DNA of 64,000 bases from Roseivirga sp. (GCA_021404565.1 JAAWWF010000031.1:62001-126000); one strand, 5' to 3'; numbered from the stretch's first letter, positions 1 through 9,232 are shown. Notes: generated from the sequence alone by a model not told the origin. Translations and numbers: made by a program.

Positions 1-1
1 T

Positions 2-1093
2 AATCCGAATCACCATCTGGAGCTGAGTCTTGGGGTTGCAAAAATTGCAAAGGCTGCAGGCGATGAGGTGAAGTATATCTCTCTCTGTGAGTTAAGAAGA
101 ATGCAGAGCCCTGTAGATACCTTCATGGAGGAAGGCCTGGACTTTATCAAATTCTCTGATTTACCTCAACAGTTGAAACCCAGTTCCGGTAAGAAGAGTC
201 TGGGTAAAAGTGATTCTAAGCTGAGGATCCTTGTGCAAACGGCCTTTTGGCTACTAAAGCTCAGACCATTCATTAAATCGGCTTTTAGAGGGGCTGATAA
301 GGTGTTACTTATGAATGATGGTGCCTTTCCGGGTAACAAAATTTGTGCATGGTTAAAGAAAAAAAAGATACCTTTCTATCTATTGCAGGAAGGTATTCGT
401 TTTCCGTTGCCAAATCAATCTGAGGGTAAATATGGTGGAGCCGGAGCCGAAAAAGTACTGACCTGGGGAAAACGCTCCGCCAATCATTTCAGGGAGATAG
501 TAGCTGACCATACTCGGGTAGTGGTCGCTGGCTCACCCCGTTTTGATAATTTTCTAAGGCAAGTGGAAGAGGCTGCAGTAATACCAAATGAAACAAGGAG
601 GTTAGGTATATTTACCAACCCTATAGATGATTTAGGGTTCTGCTCAAAGGATGAAAAACTAAAGATCTTTGAACACTTTATACGAAGATCAGCAGATTAT
701 TTGAACTCAAATGAAATCGTGGTGAGTATAAAATGTCACCCACGTGAAGATGTAGATGAGTACATGGAGATTGGAACCCGGTACCTCAACCATATCATGA
801 AGTCACCAACCAATATTTTTGATGCGATTATGGAGGTAGAAGCTGGTGTGATTATGGCTTCAACAGTTGGATTAGAGTTAATGGGGGCAGGTAAGTGTGT
901 CGCGCAACTGGAGATTCCTGGTTACGGCTATGTCTTTGACTATACGGATGACGAGAGGGTAATAAAAGTACCTGCTGAAGGAGATTTTGAACTGGTTTCT
1001 CTTTTTGAAGATATGGTTGATTTGACGTATTTTCATGAACATGTGGCAAAGGGTAGAAGTAGTGAGAAGGTTTATAAACATATCAAGGGCTAA
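2..1093 (+). CDS. Putative GT-B glycosyltransferase, 5' end cut by window edge
   Basis: The frame is open from the left edge to the TAA at 1091-1093, so the N-terminus lies outside the window. A GTG at 68 could be called as a start, but the codons before it already read as protein (HHLELSLGVAKIAK), so it is probably an internal valine. The visible part has the look of a GT-B transferase of the CDP-glycerol or capsule type: LLMNDGAFPG and FYLLQEG in the N-terminal half, the linker GSPRFDNF, then KCHPRED and MASTVGLELMGAGK in the C-terminal half. No membrane segment is seen. Its stop overlaps the next start (TAATG), so it belongs to the polysaccharide operon and probably adds a sugar to the repeat unit. 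The substrate cannot be told; the family call is by pattern only. Confidence 0.7.
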   Translation, partial: NPNHHLELSLGVAKIAKAAGDEVKYISLCELRRMQSPVDTFMEEGLDFIKFSDLPQQLKPSSGKKSLGKSDSKLRILVQTAFWLLKLRPFIKSAFRGADKVLLMNDGAFPGNKICAWLKKKKIPFYLLQEGIRFPLPNQSEGKYGGAGAEKVLTWGKRSANHFREIVADHTRVVVAGSPRFDNFLRQVEEAAVIPNETRRLGIFTNPIDDLGFCSKDEKLKIFEHFIRRSADYLNSNEIVVSIKCHPREDVDEYMEIGTRYLNHIMKSPTNIFDAIMEVEAGVIMASTVGLELMGAGKCVAQLEIPGYGYVFDYTDDERVIKVPAEGDFELVSLFEDMVDLTYFHEHVAKGRSSEKVYKHIKG

Positions 1094-2337
1094 TGTTTGA
1101 TATTATCAAACATACTTTCGGTGCCAAAGGATGGCTCAAAGCCTGGGCTATCTACCTTATGGCCTTCCCTTTCTATTTTTTTCCGGCAGGAAGTGCTCAG
1201 CCTTCTGATTTGTTCATAGCAGCGATTGTGGGGCTTTATCTCGTGATCAATGGCTTTAAAATGTACAAAGACAGCAGAGAAGTTTTTAATAAATTCCTGA
1301 GATTTTGTATCTACCTGACCATCATCAATTTCGCGGTATTCATTTTTCTGCTGGGCCAGCGAAACAGCGGCTTGGGCTGGTATATAATTAGTGCATTTTA
1401 TTACTACAACCTTATTGTCATGGGGTTTGCACTGGCCCTCTACAGGCAGTATGGGCGGGCCTTCCTTTCTACTACTTTGTATGGCTGTATTATGGCAGCT
1501 GCCTTACAAATCGGCTTCTCCTTTGTTTTTTCTACCGACAATGAGGGAATAAGGGGGGCATTATTTTTTACTAACCCAAATCAGCTGGGGTATTATTCCT
1601 TGTGCGGTTTAGCCATTGTACTCGTATTGGAAACGATGCTGAAAATACCAAAACTCATTGTGTATAGCAGTTTCTTTCTATTTAGCTATTTGGCGGTAAT
1701 CAGCGTGTCAAAAGCAGCTCTCGGAGCTTTGATCATTCTGTTTGGTGTTTACTTTATTGCCAATGGCATCATATCTATAAGAAATATACTCGTTCTCGTT
1801 GTGGTTGGTGGCATTGGGTATTTTGCACTTCTTAATTCTCAGGTTGGTAAAACTTTTCAAAGGAATCTTGAAGTACGTGAACTAAATGAGGCAGATCGTC
1901 CTGACGAGATTACAGAGTGGGAGTATAGGGGCTATGACAGGATCTCAAACCATCCCTATTTCCTGGTTTTGGGAGCCGGTGAAGGAGGTTATAATAGATT
2001 CGATACCTATATTGACAGGCACGAAATGCATTCTTCGATCGGGACAATCATTTTTTGTTACGGAATTCCAGGGACAGCTTTGTTCATTATGTTTGTATTG
2101 TCTTTAATAAGAAAACTTCCCTGGTATTATGTTATTTATGCACTCCCTTTGTTTGCGTATGGTCTGACCCATATGGGGCTTAGATTCACCATGTTTTGGA
2201 TTGCCCTGGTCATGTTTCCTGTGATCAGGATGGAGATTAAAAAACAAAAAATTCGATTAAAGAAGAGAAGACTTGAAATTGCTCAGAATAACTACCGTCC
2301 CAATCTCGCTGAAATACCTTCTCAAAGGGCAGTTTAG
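1093..2337 (+). CDS. O-antigen polymerase/ligase-like membrane protein
   Basis: A 414-aa protein made almost entirely of hydrophobic helices (about ten to eleven by eye), with one large soluble loop near residues 255-315 (from QRNLEVRELNEADRP to YIDRHEMHSS). This is the layout of the Wzy polymerase / WaaL ligase family (Wzy_C), where the big periplasmic loop carries the active residues; the H-M-H-like RHEMHS and the ENPNQLGYY-like FTNPNQLGYYSL patterns also fit. It would act in the inner membrane, polymerising lipid-linked repeat units or moving the glycan to its final acceptor. The start ATG overlaps the upstream stop by one base. Polymerase and ligase cannot be told apart from sequence alone. 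Confidence 0.8.
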   Translation: MFDIIKHTFGAKGWLKAWAIYLMAFPFYFFPAGSAQPSDLFIAAIVGLYLVINGFKMYKDSREVFNKFLRFCIYLTIINFAVFIFLLGQRNSGLGWYIISAFYYYNLIVMGFALALYRQYGRAFLSTTLYGCIMAAALQIGFSFVFSTDNEGIRGALFFTNPNQLGYYSLCGLAIVLVLETMLKIPKLIVYSSFFLFSYLAVISVSKAALGALIILFGVYFIANGIISIRNILVLVVVGGIGYFALLNSQVGKTFQRNLEVRELNEADRPDEITEWEYRGYDRISNHPYFLVLGAGEGGYNRFDTYIDRHEMHSSIGTIIFCYGIPGTALFIMFVLSLIRKLPWYYVIYALPLFAYGLTHMGLRFTMFWIALVMFPVIRMEIKKQKIRLKKRRLEIAQNNYRPNLAEIPSQRAV

Positions 2338-3418
2338 GCACTTTACTTCTTTAGGCTACAAAGTTGTAGCTGTATCTGCTGATGGTGCGGAAATCGGAGA
2401 GTTCGTACAGGAGGAACAAGTGCCACACCGGGTTATTCCATTGACCAGAAAAATCACACCTTTACGTGATCTGTACTGCATTTTCAAACTCTACTCTTTA
2501 ATAAAAAAGGAAAAAGCAACAATTGTGCATACCCACACACCCAAAGCAGGGCTTATTGGTATGATAGCAGCCTATCTGGCACGTGTGCCTATACGCATGC
2601 ATACCGTTGCGGGATTACCATTAATGGAAATCACCGGGGTTAAGAAAAGGGTCTTGATTTGGGCGGAACGTATCACCTATCGTTTTGCCACCCGGGTATA
2701 TCCTAACTCACATGCATTGAGAGCCTTTATCGAACAGAACATTTATGATAGCCAGGACAAAATTAAAGTCATTGCCAATGGAAGTAGTAATGGAATAGAT
2801 ACTGATTTCTTCAAGAGGACGCCCTACCTCGATGAGCAGGCAGCTGCTATTCGTAAGGGTAAGAACATCCCTGAAGGCGCTAAGGTTGCCGTGTTTATTG
2901 GAAGAATTACCGGAGATAAAGGAATGAATGAGCTAATGAAAGCCATGAAGAATGTGAAGGATGTGAAGCTTTTTTTGATAGGAGATTTTGAGCCTGACCT
3001 GGACCCGCTTAGTGATGAGGCAATGAGAGAAATGGATAGTAACCCTGAGATAATTTGGTTTGGTTTTCAGCCAGATGTTCGTCCCTACCTCCTGGCCGCT
3101 GATTTTCTCGTCTTTCCAAGTTACCGAGAGGGGTTTCCAAATGTGCCGTTGCAGGCTGGGGCCTTGGGTTTACCAGGCATATTAACAGATATTAATGGGT
3201 GCAACGAGATCGTAGAGCACGAAACCAATGGCTTACTCATCCCACCGAGAGATGCGAATGCGCTGGAAAAGGCCATTTTACGAATGATTGGCGAACCTGA
3301 GTTGTTTGCTTCTATGAAAAAAGAATCCAGGCGAATGGTTGAGGAACGATATGGTCGTGAAGTAGTTTGGAAGGCCCTTGAGGATGAATATTCACAACTA
3401 ACGGAAAACCATGTATAA
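2273..3418 (+). CDS. Glycosyltransferase family 4 protein
   Basis: A 381-aa GT-B enzyme. The start is a TTG at 2273, preceded by the purine-rich AGAAGAGAAG, and overlaps the end of the polymerase gene by 65 bp, suggesting translational coupling. The N-terminal half has the early strand motif [19 protein letters not shown]; the C-terminal half has [16 protein letters not shown] and the donor-site region [18 protein letters not shown] followed by [10 protein letters not shown]. The usual GT4 motif E-x7-E reads E-x7-Q here; the nearby DINGCNE suggests a subfamily in which this may be normal. Placed between the polymerase and a PglC homologue, it is the best candidate for adding the second sugar (PglA-like role), which is inference. 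Confidence 0.88.
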   Translation: MKLLRITTVPISLKYLLKGQFRHFTSLGYKVVAVSADGAEIGEFVQEEQVPHRVIPLTRKITPLRDLYCIFKLYSLIKKEKATIVHTHTPKAGLIGMIAAYLARVPIRMHTVAGLPLMEITGVKKRVLIWAERITYRFATRVYPNSHALRAFIEQNIYDSQDKIKVIANGSSNGIDTDFFKRTPYLDEQAAAIRKGKNIPEGAKVAVFIGRITGDKGMNELMKAMKNVKDVKLFLIGDFEPDLDPLSDEAMREMDSNPEIIWFGFQPDVRPYLLAADFLVFPSYREGFPNVPLQAGALGLPGILTDINGCNEIVEHETNGLLIPPRDANALEKAILRMIGEPELFASMKKESRRMVEERYGREVVWKALEDEYSQLTENHV

Positions 3419-4013
3419 ATCACTCGTTAAGCCGATCATGGATTTCCTGATAGCCTTAGTGATTTTGTTGGTTGCCAGCCCTGTGATTCTGGTTACTTTG
3501 ATCAGTTTGTCCATTTTAAATAATGGTAAACCGTTCTTTTTCCAACAACGTCCCGGAAAAAATGAACGAATATTCAGAATCATTAAATTCAAGACAATGA
3601 ATGACAAAGTGGATGCATCAGGTAACCTGCTCCCCGATTCTGAAAGACTCACCGGTTTTGGTAAAGTGGTAAGAAAGCTGTCAATTGACGAGTTACCTCA
3701 AATGATTAACGTGTTAAAGGGAGATATGTCTCTGGTAGGACCAAGGCCATTATTAGTGGAATACCTTGAGTATTATGATGATGTGCAGAAAAGGCGTCAT
3801 AATGTGAAACCGGGAATTACAGGTTGGGCACAGGTAAATGGAAGAAATACACTTGACTGGCAATCGAAATTCCGTTTTGATGTATGGTATGTGGACAACA
3901 TTTCTTTTTATCAAGACCTTAAAATACTATTTTTAACCTTCTGGAAGACAATCAAAAGGGACGGAATAAGCGCAGAGGGGCAGGCTACTATGACAAAATT
4001 TACAGGGAATTGA
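3411..4013 (+). CDS. pglC: PglC-type phosphoglycosyl transferase
   Basis: A 200-aa monotopic sugar transferase that would join a phospho-sugar from a UDP-sugar to undecaprenyl phosphate, the first membrane step of glycan assembly. It starts with one hydrophobic re-entrant segment (residues about 8-32), then [19 protein letters not shown], the catalytic Asp-Glu pair in [10 protein letters not shown], and [11 protein letters not shown] followed by [14 protein letters not shown]. The length matches the minimal PglC class rather than the larger WbaP class. It overlaps the upstream glycosyltransferase by 8 bp. Because PglD, PglE and PglF homologues follow directly, UDP-diNAc-bacillosamine is the likely substrate (inference from context). 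Confidence 0.9.
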   Translation: MYKSLVKPIMDFLIALVILLVASPVILVTLISLSILNNGKPFFFQQRPGKNERIFRIIKFKTMNDKVDASGNLLPDSERLTGFGKVVRKLSIDELPQMINVLKGDMSLVGPRPLLVEYLEYYDDVQKRRHNVKPGITGWAQVNGRNTLDWQSKFRFDVWYVDNISFYQDLKILFLTFWKTIKRDGISAEGQATMTKFTGN

Positions 4014-4041
4014 ACCTGTGATATCTGATTAAAAACACAAA

Positions 4042-4698
4042 GTGAAAAAGATAGCTGTTTTTGGAAAAGGAGGGTTTGGACGAGAAGTCCAAATGCTAAT
4101 AGAACAAATCAATAAGGAGACTCGGGAATGGGACTTTATTGGGTTCTATGACGATGACACCTCTGCTGAAAGTATTAATGGAGCCCCTTTTCTGGGCTCG
4201 CTGGATGATTTGAATGCTCTCGCTGAAGAGGTTTATTTAGTTTTTGCCATTGGCAATCCACTGGTTAAGAGAAACCTTATCGAAGCTATTACTAATTCAA
4301 ATGTCAAATACCCGGTATTGGTTCATCCATCAGTAAATATTGGAAATAGGGAATGGGTAAAAATTGGAGAAGGAAGTGTTATTTGTGCGGGCTGTATCAT
4401 CACTGTTAATATCAATATAGGCAAGCATGTAATTCTCAATCTCAGCTGCACTGTTGGCCATGATGTCAATATCGGAGATTACTCTGCTTTCATGCCCTCG
4501 ATTAACATCTCTGGAGAGGTCGATATTGAACCGGGAGTGTTTGTGGGTACAGGGACCAAAATCATCAATCAATTGAAGATAGGCGAGAATACGACTGTCG
4601 GAGCCGGGGCAGTAGTTACTAAAAGCCTACCGGCCAATGCTGTGTGTGTTGGTATGCCTGCAAAACCAATTAAATTCAAAGACTCATCTCCCAATTAA
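4042..4698 (+). CDS. pglD: PglD-like UDP-amino-sugar N-acetyltransferase
   Basis: A 218-aa acetyltransferase beginning at GTG 4042. The N-terminus (KKIAVFGKGGFGREVQMLI) is the Rossmann-like UDP-sugar binding part of PglD enzymes; from about residue 95 the protein is a left-handed beta-helix with hexapeptide repeats (VNIGNREWVKIGEGSVI and later INIGKHVILNL). The likely catalytic base is His140 in LSCTVGHDVNIGDYS, the position conserved in PglD, and it ends with the usual AGAVVTKSLPANAVCVGMPAK. It would acetylate the 4-amino group of UDP-4-amino-sugar with acetyl-CoA in the cytoplasm. The stop overlaps the next ATG (TAATG). Confidence 0.9.
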   Translation: MKKIAVFGKGGFGREVQMLIEQINKETREWDFIGFYDDDTSAESINGAPFLGSLDDLNALAEEVYLVFAIGNPLVKRNLIEAITNSNVKYPVLVHPSVNIGNREWVKIGEGSVICAGCIITVNINIGKHVILNLSCTVGHDVNIGDYSAFMPSINISGEVDIEPGVFVGTGTKIINQLKIGENTTVGAGAVVTKSLPANAVCVGMPAKPIKFKDSSPN

Positions 4699-5831
4699 TG
4701 AACCCCAAAATATATTTGTCATCTCCTCATATGGGAGGACAGGAATCTGAATTTGTTTCAGAGGCCTTCAACAACAATTGGATAGCTCCATTAGGTCCGA
4801 ATGTAGACGGTTTTGAAAAAGACCTGCAGGTTTATTCTGGTGTAGCTCATGCCGCAGCCCTATCCAGTGGTACGGCTGCCATTCATTTGGCTCTTATCAT
4901 ATTAGGAGTAAACAGAGGAGATGAGGTACTTGTTTCAAGTTTTACTTTTTCAGGTTCTATCAATCCAATAGTTTATCAAGGAGCTATACCAGTAATGGTA
5001 GATAGTGAAAACGACACCTGGAATATCGATCCGGAACTCCTGGAAGAGGCCATTCTGGATAGAATATCAAAAACAGGAAAGCTTCCCAAAGCATTGATCC
5101 TGGTTCATCTTTACGGCATGCCTGCTAAGCTCAACGAGATTATTGCTGTTTGCAAAAAATACGAGGTACCAATAATTGAAGATGCTGCTGAGGCATTGGG
5201 GAGTTCATATAATGGTAAAAAACTGGGCAGTTTTGGAGACTTAAGCATATACTCCTTCAACGGCAATAAAATAATCACCACCTCAGGCGGTGGTGCACTG
5301 CTCTCAAATAATGAGGTATGGGTAACAAAATCGAGATTTTTGGCGACTCAGGCCAGAGACTCGGCCCCACATTATCAGCATAGCGAAATAGGTTATAATT
5401 ATCGCATGTCTAATATTGTTGCGGGAATTGGTCGTGGGCAAATGTTGGTATTGGACGAATGGGTTTCCAAAAGGAGGGCTATCAATAAATGGTATCACAA
5501 GAAATTAGCGAAGGTGGATGGTCTCAGTTTTCTCACAGAACCTGACAACCGTTATTTTTCTAATTTTTGGCTTACTACCATAGAGGTAGACCCCAATACC
5601 TGTTCGGCTGACAGAGAAACTATAAGGTTGGCGCTGCAGAAGGCAAATATTGAATCAAGACCGCTTTGGAAACCCATGCATCTGCAACCGGTCTTTAGTA
5701 AATATCCCAGCTATGTGTCAGGAGTCGCACAGCGCTTGTTTGAACAAGGGCTGTGTTTACCCTCCGGTTCAAACATGACAGATGAGGAGCGTTCGCACAT
5801 CCAGGATGTGTTAAGTGATGTTTTTTCTTAA
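4698..5831 (+). CDS. pglE: PglE-like DegT/DnrJ/EryC1/StrS aminotransferase
   Basis: A 377-aa PLP-dependent sugar aminotransferase of full family length. The PLP lysine is Lys191 in YSFNGNKIITTSGGG, and the cofactor aspartate lies in PIIEDAAEALGS; the N-terminal LSSPHMGGQESEFV and NNWIAPLGPNV are typical of the PglE/LegC subfamily. It would convert the 4-keto sugar made by the PglF homologue into a 4-amino sugar using glutamate, feeding the neighbouring PglD homologue. Translationally coupled to pglD and followed after 22 bp by the dehydratase gene. Confidence 0.92.
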   Translation: MNPKIYLSSPHMGGQESEFVSEAFNNNWIAPLGPNVDGFEKDLQVYSGVAHAAALSSGTAAIHLALIILGVNRGDEVLVSSFTFSGSINPIVYQGAIPVMVDSENDTWNIDPELLEEAILDRISKTGKLPKALILVHLYGMPAKLNEIIAVCKKYEVPIIEDAAEALGSSYNGKKLGSFGDLSIYSFNGNKIITTSGGGALLSNNEVWVTKSRFLATQARDSAPHYQHSEIGYNYRMSNIVAGIGRGQMLVLDEWVSKRRAINKWYHKKLAKVDGLSFLTEPDNRYFSNFWLTTIEVDPNTCSADRETIRLALQKANIESRPLWKPMHLQPVFSKYPSYVSGVAQRLFEQGLCLPSGSNMTDEERSHIQDVLSDVFS

Positions 5832-5853
5832 ATTTGACACAGGTTAATCTGAG

Positions 5854-7740
5854 ATGATAAAGCATATTAAAACCCTGAATATCCTTCCTCGATGGATCAT
5901 TGTGATTATCGATCTGGTAACATTTGCTATAGCGGCTCTTGTGGGGTATATGCTAAGACTCAACTTTGACATAGAGGCCCTTTATGAATATAACTTCCTT
6001 AGAGGAGTCCTGATTTTCATGATGGCCGGCCTTATCGGGTCGTTGGTAACCAGGAGTTTTGCCGGTATCATTCGATACACTGGTTTACAGGATACCTTAC
6101 GCGTTCTATATGCAAACTTGTTTACGTTGGGGGTAGTCTTCTCTATTAATTACTTATCAGAAAACTCAGTTCCTTATTCCGTAGCGGTCATTGCCTTTTT
6201 TGTATCACTTGTCGCTTTGGTGAGCTATAGGTTACTCGTCAAAGAGTTGTTTTCTTATTATCGCACTGTATCGCAATCTCAAAAGAAAGTGCTGATTTTC
6301 GGTGCTGGCAGGCATGGCATTACCACGAAACAAGTGTTGGAAAATGATGTTTCGTCTAACGTAAAAATCATAGGTTTTTTAGAAGATAATACCCGAAAGA
6401 TCAACAATGTCATTTCAGGTATCCGTATCTACTCAGCAAGACAGGATTTTGAGAAACTGGCAATTAAACATAATCCTCAGGAACTTATTCTTGCCGCTAA
6501 CAATATTCCGGTAAATCGAAAGAACGAATTGGTAGATCAGTGCCTGGAGTTTGGTATTAAGATAAGTACAGTCCCTTCCGCTGATCAATGGATCGGGGGA
6601 GAATTCAGCGCCAACCAGATTCAGGAGATCAAGATAGAAGATCTGCTTGGGCGTAATGTGATTGATATCCAGAACAAATATGTAAGTAAAGAACTTACCG
6701 GCAAAAGTATTTTGATTACTGGAGCTGCCGGCAGTATCGGCAGTGAACTTGTCAGGCAGTTAATTATGTACAATCCGAGCAGGATTGTTTTACTTGATCA
6801 ATCCGAAACAGGCCTTTTTGAAATAGAAAATGAAATCAGGGCGCTTAAAAATGTCGGAGAAAAACTGGTCTGCTTTGTTGCAGACATCTCGAATAAAGAG
6901 CGCCTCAAAATGGCCTTTGACTTTTACAAACCTTCATATGTATTTCATGCCGCAGCATATAAGCACGTTCCCATGATGGAGGCCAATCCTTGGGAAGCGG
7001 TGGGGTGCAATGTATTGGGTACCCGAAACCTGTCTGATTTGTCAGTGGAATATGAGGTAGAGAAGTTTGTGATGATTTCTACGGATAAGGCAGTAAACCC
7101 TACCAATGTAATGGGGGCTACCAAACGGGCTGCTGAGATATATGTACAATCCCTGAATAATTTCCTGAGAGGCCTTGAAACGGTGAGTACTAAGTTTGTT
7201 ACTACACGGTTTGGTAACGTACTCGGTAGCAATGGATCGGTTATTCCAATTTTTCAAAACCAAATTCAGAATGGGGGGCCAATTACTGTAACTCATCCTG
7301 ACATTACCAGGTACTTTATGACCATTCCTGAGGCATGCAACCTGGTTTTGGATGCAGGTGTAATGGGGGATGGGGGAGAAATCTTTGTTTTCGATATGGG
7401 GGAATCTGTTAAGATTCTCGATTTGGCTAAAAGAATGATTCAACTCTCTGGTTTGCAGGAAGGCGTAGACATTGATGTTGTTTTTTCCGGACTAAGGCCG
7501 GGGGAAAAACTCTATGAAGAATTGTTGGACGATAAGGAAAATACTTTGGCTACTCATCATCCCAAAATCATGATTTCACAAGTGCGCGAGATGGAATTTG
7601 ACAAAGTCAGAGACCTGTGCTCGGAGCTTGAGAAGTCTTTGAATGATATGGATGATTTTTCGGTGGTAGCTGTCCTAAAGAAACTGGTGAGCGAGTATAA
7701 AAGCCGAGAGTCGAAATTTCAGGCATTGGATGTAAGCTAG
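5854..7740 (+). CDS. pglF: PglF/WbpM-like UDP-sugar 4,6-dehydratase, membrane-bound
   Basis: A 628-aa protein in three parts: about four membrane helices (residues 1-130), a first nucleotide-binding fold (VLIFGAGRHGITTKQVL), and a C-terminal short-chain dehydratase domain from about residue 280 with ILITGAAGSIGSELVRQL. The catalytic region reads ISTDKAVNPTNVMGATKR, so the usual Tyr of the YxxxK motif is Met, the signature of the FlaA1/WbpM/PglF C6-dehydratases. It would turn UDP-GlcNAc into the 4-keto-6-deoxy sugar. The full length matches PglF/CapD. It is the last gene of the operon; about 310 bp without a gene follow. Confidence 0.92.
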   Translation: MIKHIKTLNILPRWIIVIIDLVTFAIAALVGYMLRLNFDIEALYEYNFLRGVLIFMMAGLIGSLVTRSFAGIIRYTGLQDTLRVLYANLFTLGVVFSINYLSENSVPYSVAVIAFFVSLVALVSYRLLVKELFSYYRTVSQSQKKVLIFGAGRHGITTKQVLENDVSSNVKIIGFLEDNTRKINNVISGIRIYSARQDFEKLAIKHNPQELILAANNIPVNRKNELVDQCLEFGIKISTVPSADQWIGGEFSANQIQEIKIEDLLGRNVIDIQNKYVSKELTGKSILITGAAGSIGSELVRQLIMYNPSRIVLLDQSETGLFEIENEIRALKNVGEKLVCFVADISNKERLKMAFDFYKPSYVFHAAAYKHVPMMEANPWEAVGCNVLGTRNLSDLSVEYEVEKFVMISTDKAVNPTNVMGATKRAAEIYVQSLNNFLRGLETVSTKFVTTRFGNVLGSNGSVIPIFQNQIQNGGPITVTHPDITRYFMTIPEACNLVLDAGVMGDGGEIFVFDMGESVKILDLAKRMIQLSGLQEGVDIDVVFSGLRPGEKLYEELLDDKENTLATHHPKIMISQVREMEFDKVRDLCSELEKSLNDMDDFSVVAVLKKLVSEYKSRESKFQALDVS

Positions 7741-8053
7741 TCTTGTCTTGCTTGCTCTCCTAAGTAAGTTCCATTGGGAAACTTGTTTATTAGCCAAATT
7801 TGGCTATTCTTCATTAATTATATTGTTAATTGTCTCCACTGACTTCCTATTCACTTTTGGCTAAATGAGCCTGCAGATTATGAAGTATACCAGATAGGAT
7901 TACATATTATATTCTACTGCTCCCCGTATATCTTCTAATGTCTGATAGAGGTTCTGTGTTGTTAAGTAAGGCACACTTGGGCCCTACCTACAAAAACAGA
8001 TTATCTTCTCAGGGAATCCGATAAAATTAAGAATAGTCTGACGTCCCTTCTGA
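7741..8053. other. Intergenic region with a 16-bp palindrome
   Basis: This gap between two convergent genes holds no believable reading frame. The only clear structure is a perfect 16-bp palindrome TAGCCAAATTTGGCTA at 7791-7806, 51 bp past the pglF stop. It is followed by TTCTTCATT rather than a clean T-run, so it is at best a weak terminator and could equally be a protein-binding site. A partial echo, TTTTGGCTAAATGAGCC, occurs near 7855-7870. Confidence 0.5.
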
Positions 8054-8995
8054 TTAACGGAACTTTGGTTTTCTTCTAGATGGCTGGAACAACTGCTTAA
8101 GGAAATTGTCAGGAAGGTAAAGCTCTAGGCGAATCTGGAAGATATAATAGGCATCGTTCTTTTCTGGATTACCTCTGTCATCCCCGGGCATTCGAGTCTC
8201 ATAGCCTGCTTCAGCAGATCTGTCAAAGAGACGCAGAGCATCTTCTAAACTTCCAGTTCTTCCAGCATCGGTCAATTCCTGAATGCTAGGAAATTCGGTA
8301 CTTACATCATCCAGATAGTCAGTGAAGGTAAATCTCCTGGCTGCTTCAAACAGTATGTCCACATATTGAGTAGCCTTGAGGCGAACACCAATTCCGAGGG
8401 GAACTACCAATGCCTTAGAACCATAACCAAGACCTGATAGGGCTTCTGTATTAAGTTTTCTTAGGTTGATCAAATCACCAGTGTCGGGATGTTCCCCTTT
8501 TGGGTTGTTTGTAGTAAAACCAATACCCAATAAAAGGTATGGATTTAAGACAGGGCGTCTGGTGTAACTACCGTTAACTGGAATAAGGTTGAATGTAAAG
8601 AAAAGGGAAGCTTCTATATTACGGGCCTGAAAACTTAGATTTCTTACAAAGCGCGTATCTCTCTGTCCTTCACGTGGTCCTCCTCTTTGCCCTGGATCTT
8701 TGCCAGCTAAAAAACCATTATCAGCATCGTCTCCCCCTATACCATACCAGTTGAGGTCAAGCCTCATACTGATCTGCGATCCGAATTTTTTTCTTAGGCC
8801 TATCCCGAGGTTAGAACCTACTGCAGAACCAAGTCCGTCATAAACTACATCATGTAAGTCTCCGTGATAGCTGGAAACACCCAGACCGAAGGAAAACATC
8901 CAGGACCGATCCCTTCTTCTCGAATAGAAACTTTGCGCATCAGCAAAGTCTGCAAAGAGCATAACGAATACAATTGTAAAAACTAATTTTTTCAT
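8054..8995 (-). CDS. Outer-membrane beta-barrel protein (DUF6089/PorG-like)
   Basis: A 313-aa protein with a signal peptide (KKLVFTIVFVMLFADFADA, cut before QSF). I use ATG 8995; a GTG one codon earlier also exists. The mature part has alternating amphipathic strands typical of an outer-membrane barrel: WMFSFGLGVSSYHGDL, NPYLLLGIGFTTNNPKGE, VPLGIGVRLK and FTDYLDDVS, ending in a basic tail. It resembles the DUF6089 family, which includes PorG of the type IX secretion system, but I cannot assign that role. It is a paralogue of the protein at 11222-12079, with matching motifs in the same order. A good Bacteroidota promoter lies just upstream. Confidence 0.8.
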   Translation of the reverse strand: MKKLVFTIVFVMLFADFADAQSFYSRRRDRSWMFSFGLGVSSYHGDLHDVVYDGLGSAVGSNLGIGLRKKFGSQISMRLDLNWYGIGGDDADNGFLAGKDPGQRGGPREGQRDTRFVRNLSFQARNIEASLFFTFNLIPVNGSYTRRPVLNPYLLLGIGFTTNNPKGEHPDTGDLINLRKLNTEALSGLGYGSKALVVPLGIGVRLKATQYVDILFEAARRFTFTDYLDDVSTEFPSIQELTDAGRTGSLEDALRLFDRSAEAGYETRMPGDDRGNPEKNDAYYIFQIRLELYLPDNFLKQLFQPSRRKPKFR

Positions 8996-9027
8996 CACAG
9001 GATATAATCGGATGTCTACCGCTTTAG

Positions 9028-9059
9028 CAAAAATAACAAGTTGACAGTGATTCTACAAA
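9028..9059 (-). promoter_or_regulatory. Bacteroidota-type promoter of the outer-membrane barrel gene
   Basis: On the minus strand, TTTG (9059-9056) is followed after 20 bp by TATTTTTG (9035-9028), a full match to the TAnnTTTG -7 box of Bacteroidota sigma-ABfA promoters. It points at the barrel gene that starts at 8995, giving a short leader of about 25 nt. Confidence 0.55.
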
Positions 9060-9110
9060 AATTTGGGTAGGCGAGGATGTATAAATGTAATCAATTTTGT
9101 GTTAAAAAGG

Positions 9111-9146
9111 AAAAACTCTCTTCTGCTTAGCAAAAGAGAGTTTTTT
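9111..9146 (-). terminator. Intrinsic terminator after tRNA-Arg
   Basis: A perfect 12-bp inverted repeat AAAAACTCTCTT / AAGAGAGTTTTT separated by a short loop. In minus-strand reading it begins a few bases past the 3' end of the tRNA and ends in a T-run, so it would end the sucC-tRNA transcript; being A/T-symmetric it could work in both directions. Confidence 0.8.
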
Positions 9147-9150
9147 ATTG

Positions 9151-9224
9151 CGCACCCGGAAGGATTCGAACCCTCAACCCCCAGAGCCGAAATCTGGTAT
9201 TCTATCCAGTTGAACTACGGGTGC
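9151..9224 (-). tRNA. tRNA-Arg(TCG)
   Basis: A 74-nt cloverleaf on the minus strand. Acceptor stem GCACCCG/CGGGTGC, D-stem GTTC/GAAT, anticodon stem CCAGA/TCTGG around loop TTTCGGC (anticodon TCG, reading CGA and probably other CGN codons), T-stem GAGGG/CCTTC with loop TTCGAAT, and discriminator G. The CCA end is not encoded (CAA follows), consistent with the CCA-adding enzyme at 30.2 kb. The 5' end lies only 8 bp past the sucC stop, so it is probably made as part of the sucC transcript and cut out by RNase P. Confidence 0.95.
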
Positions 9225-9232
9225 CTTACTGA

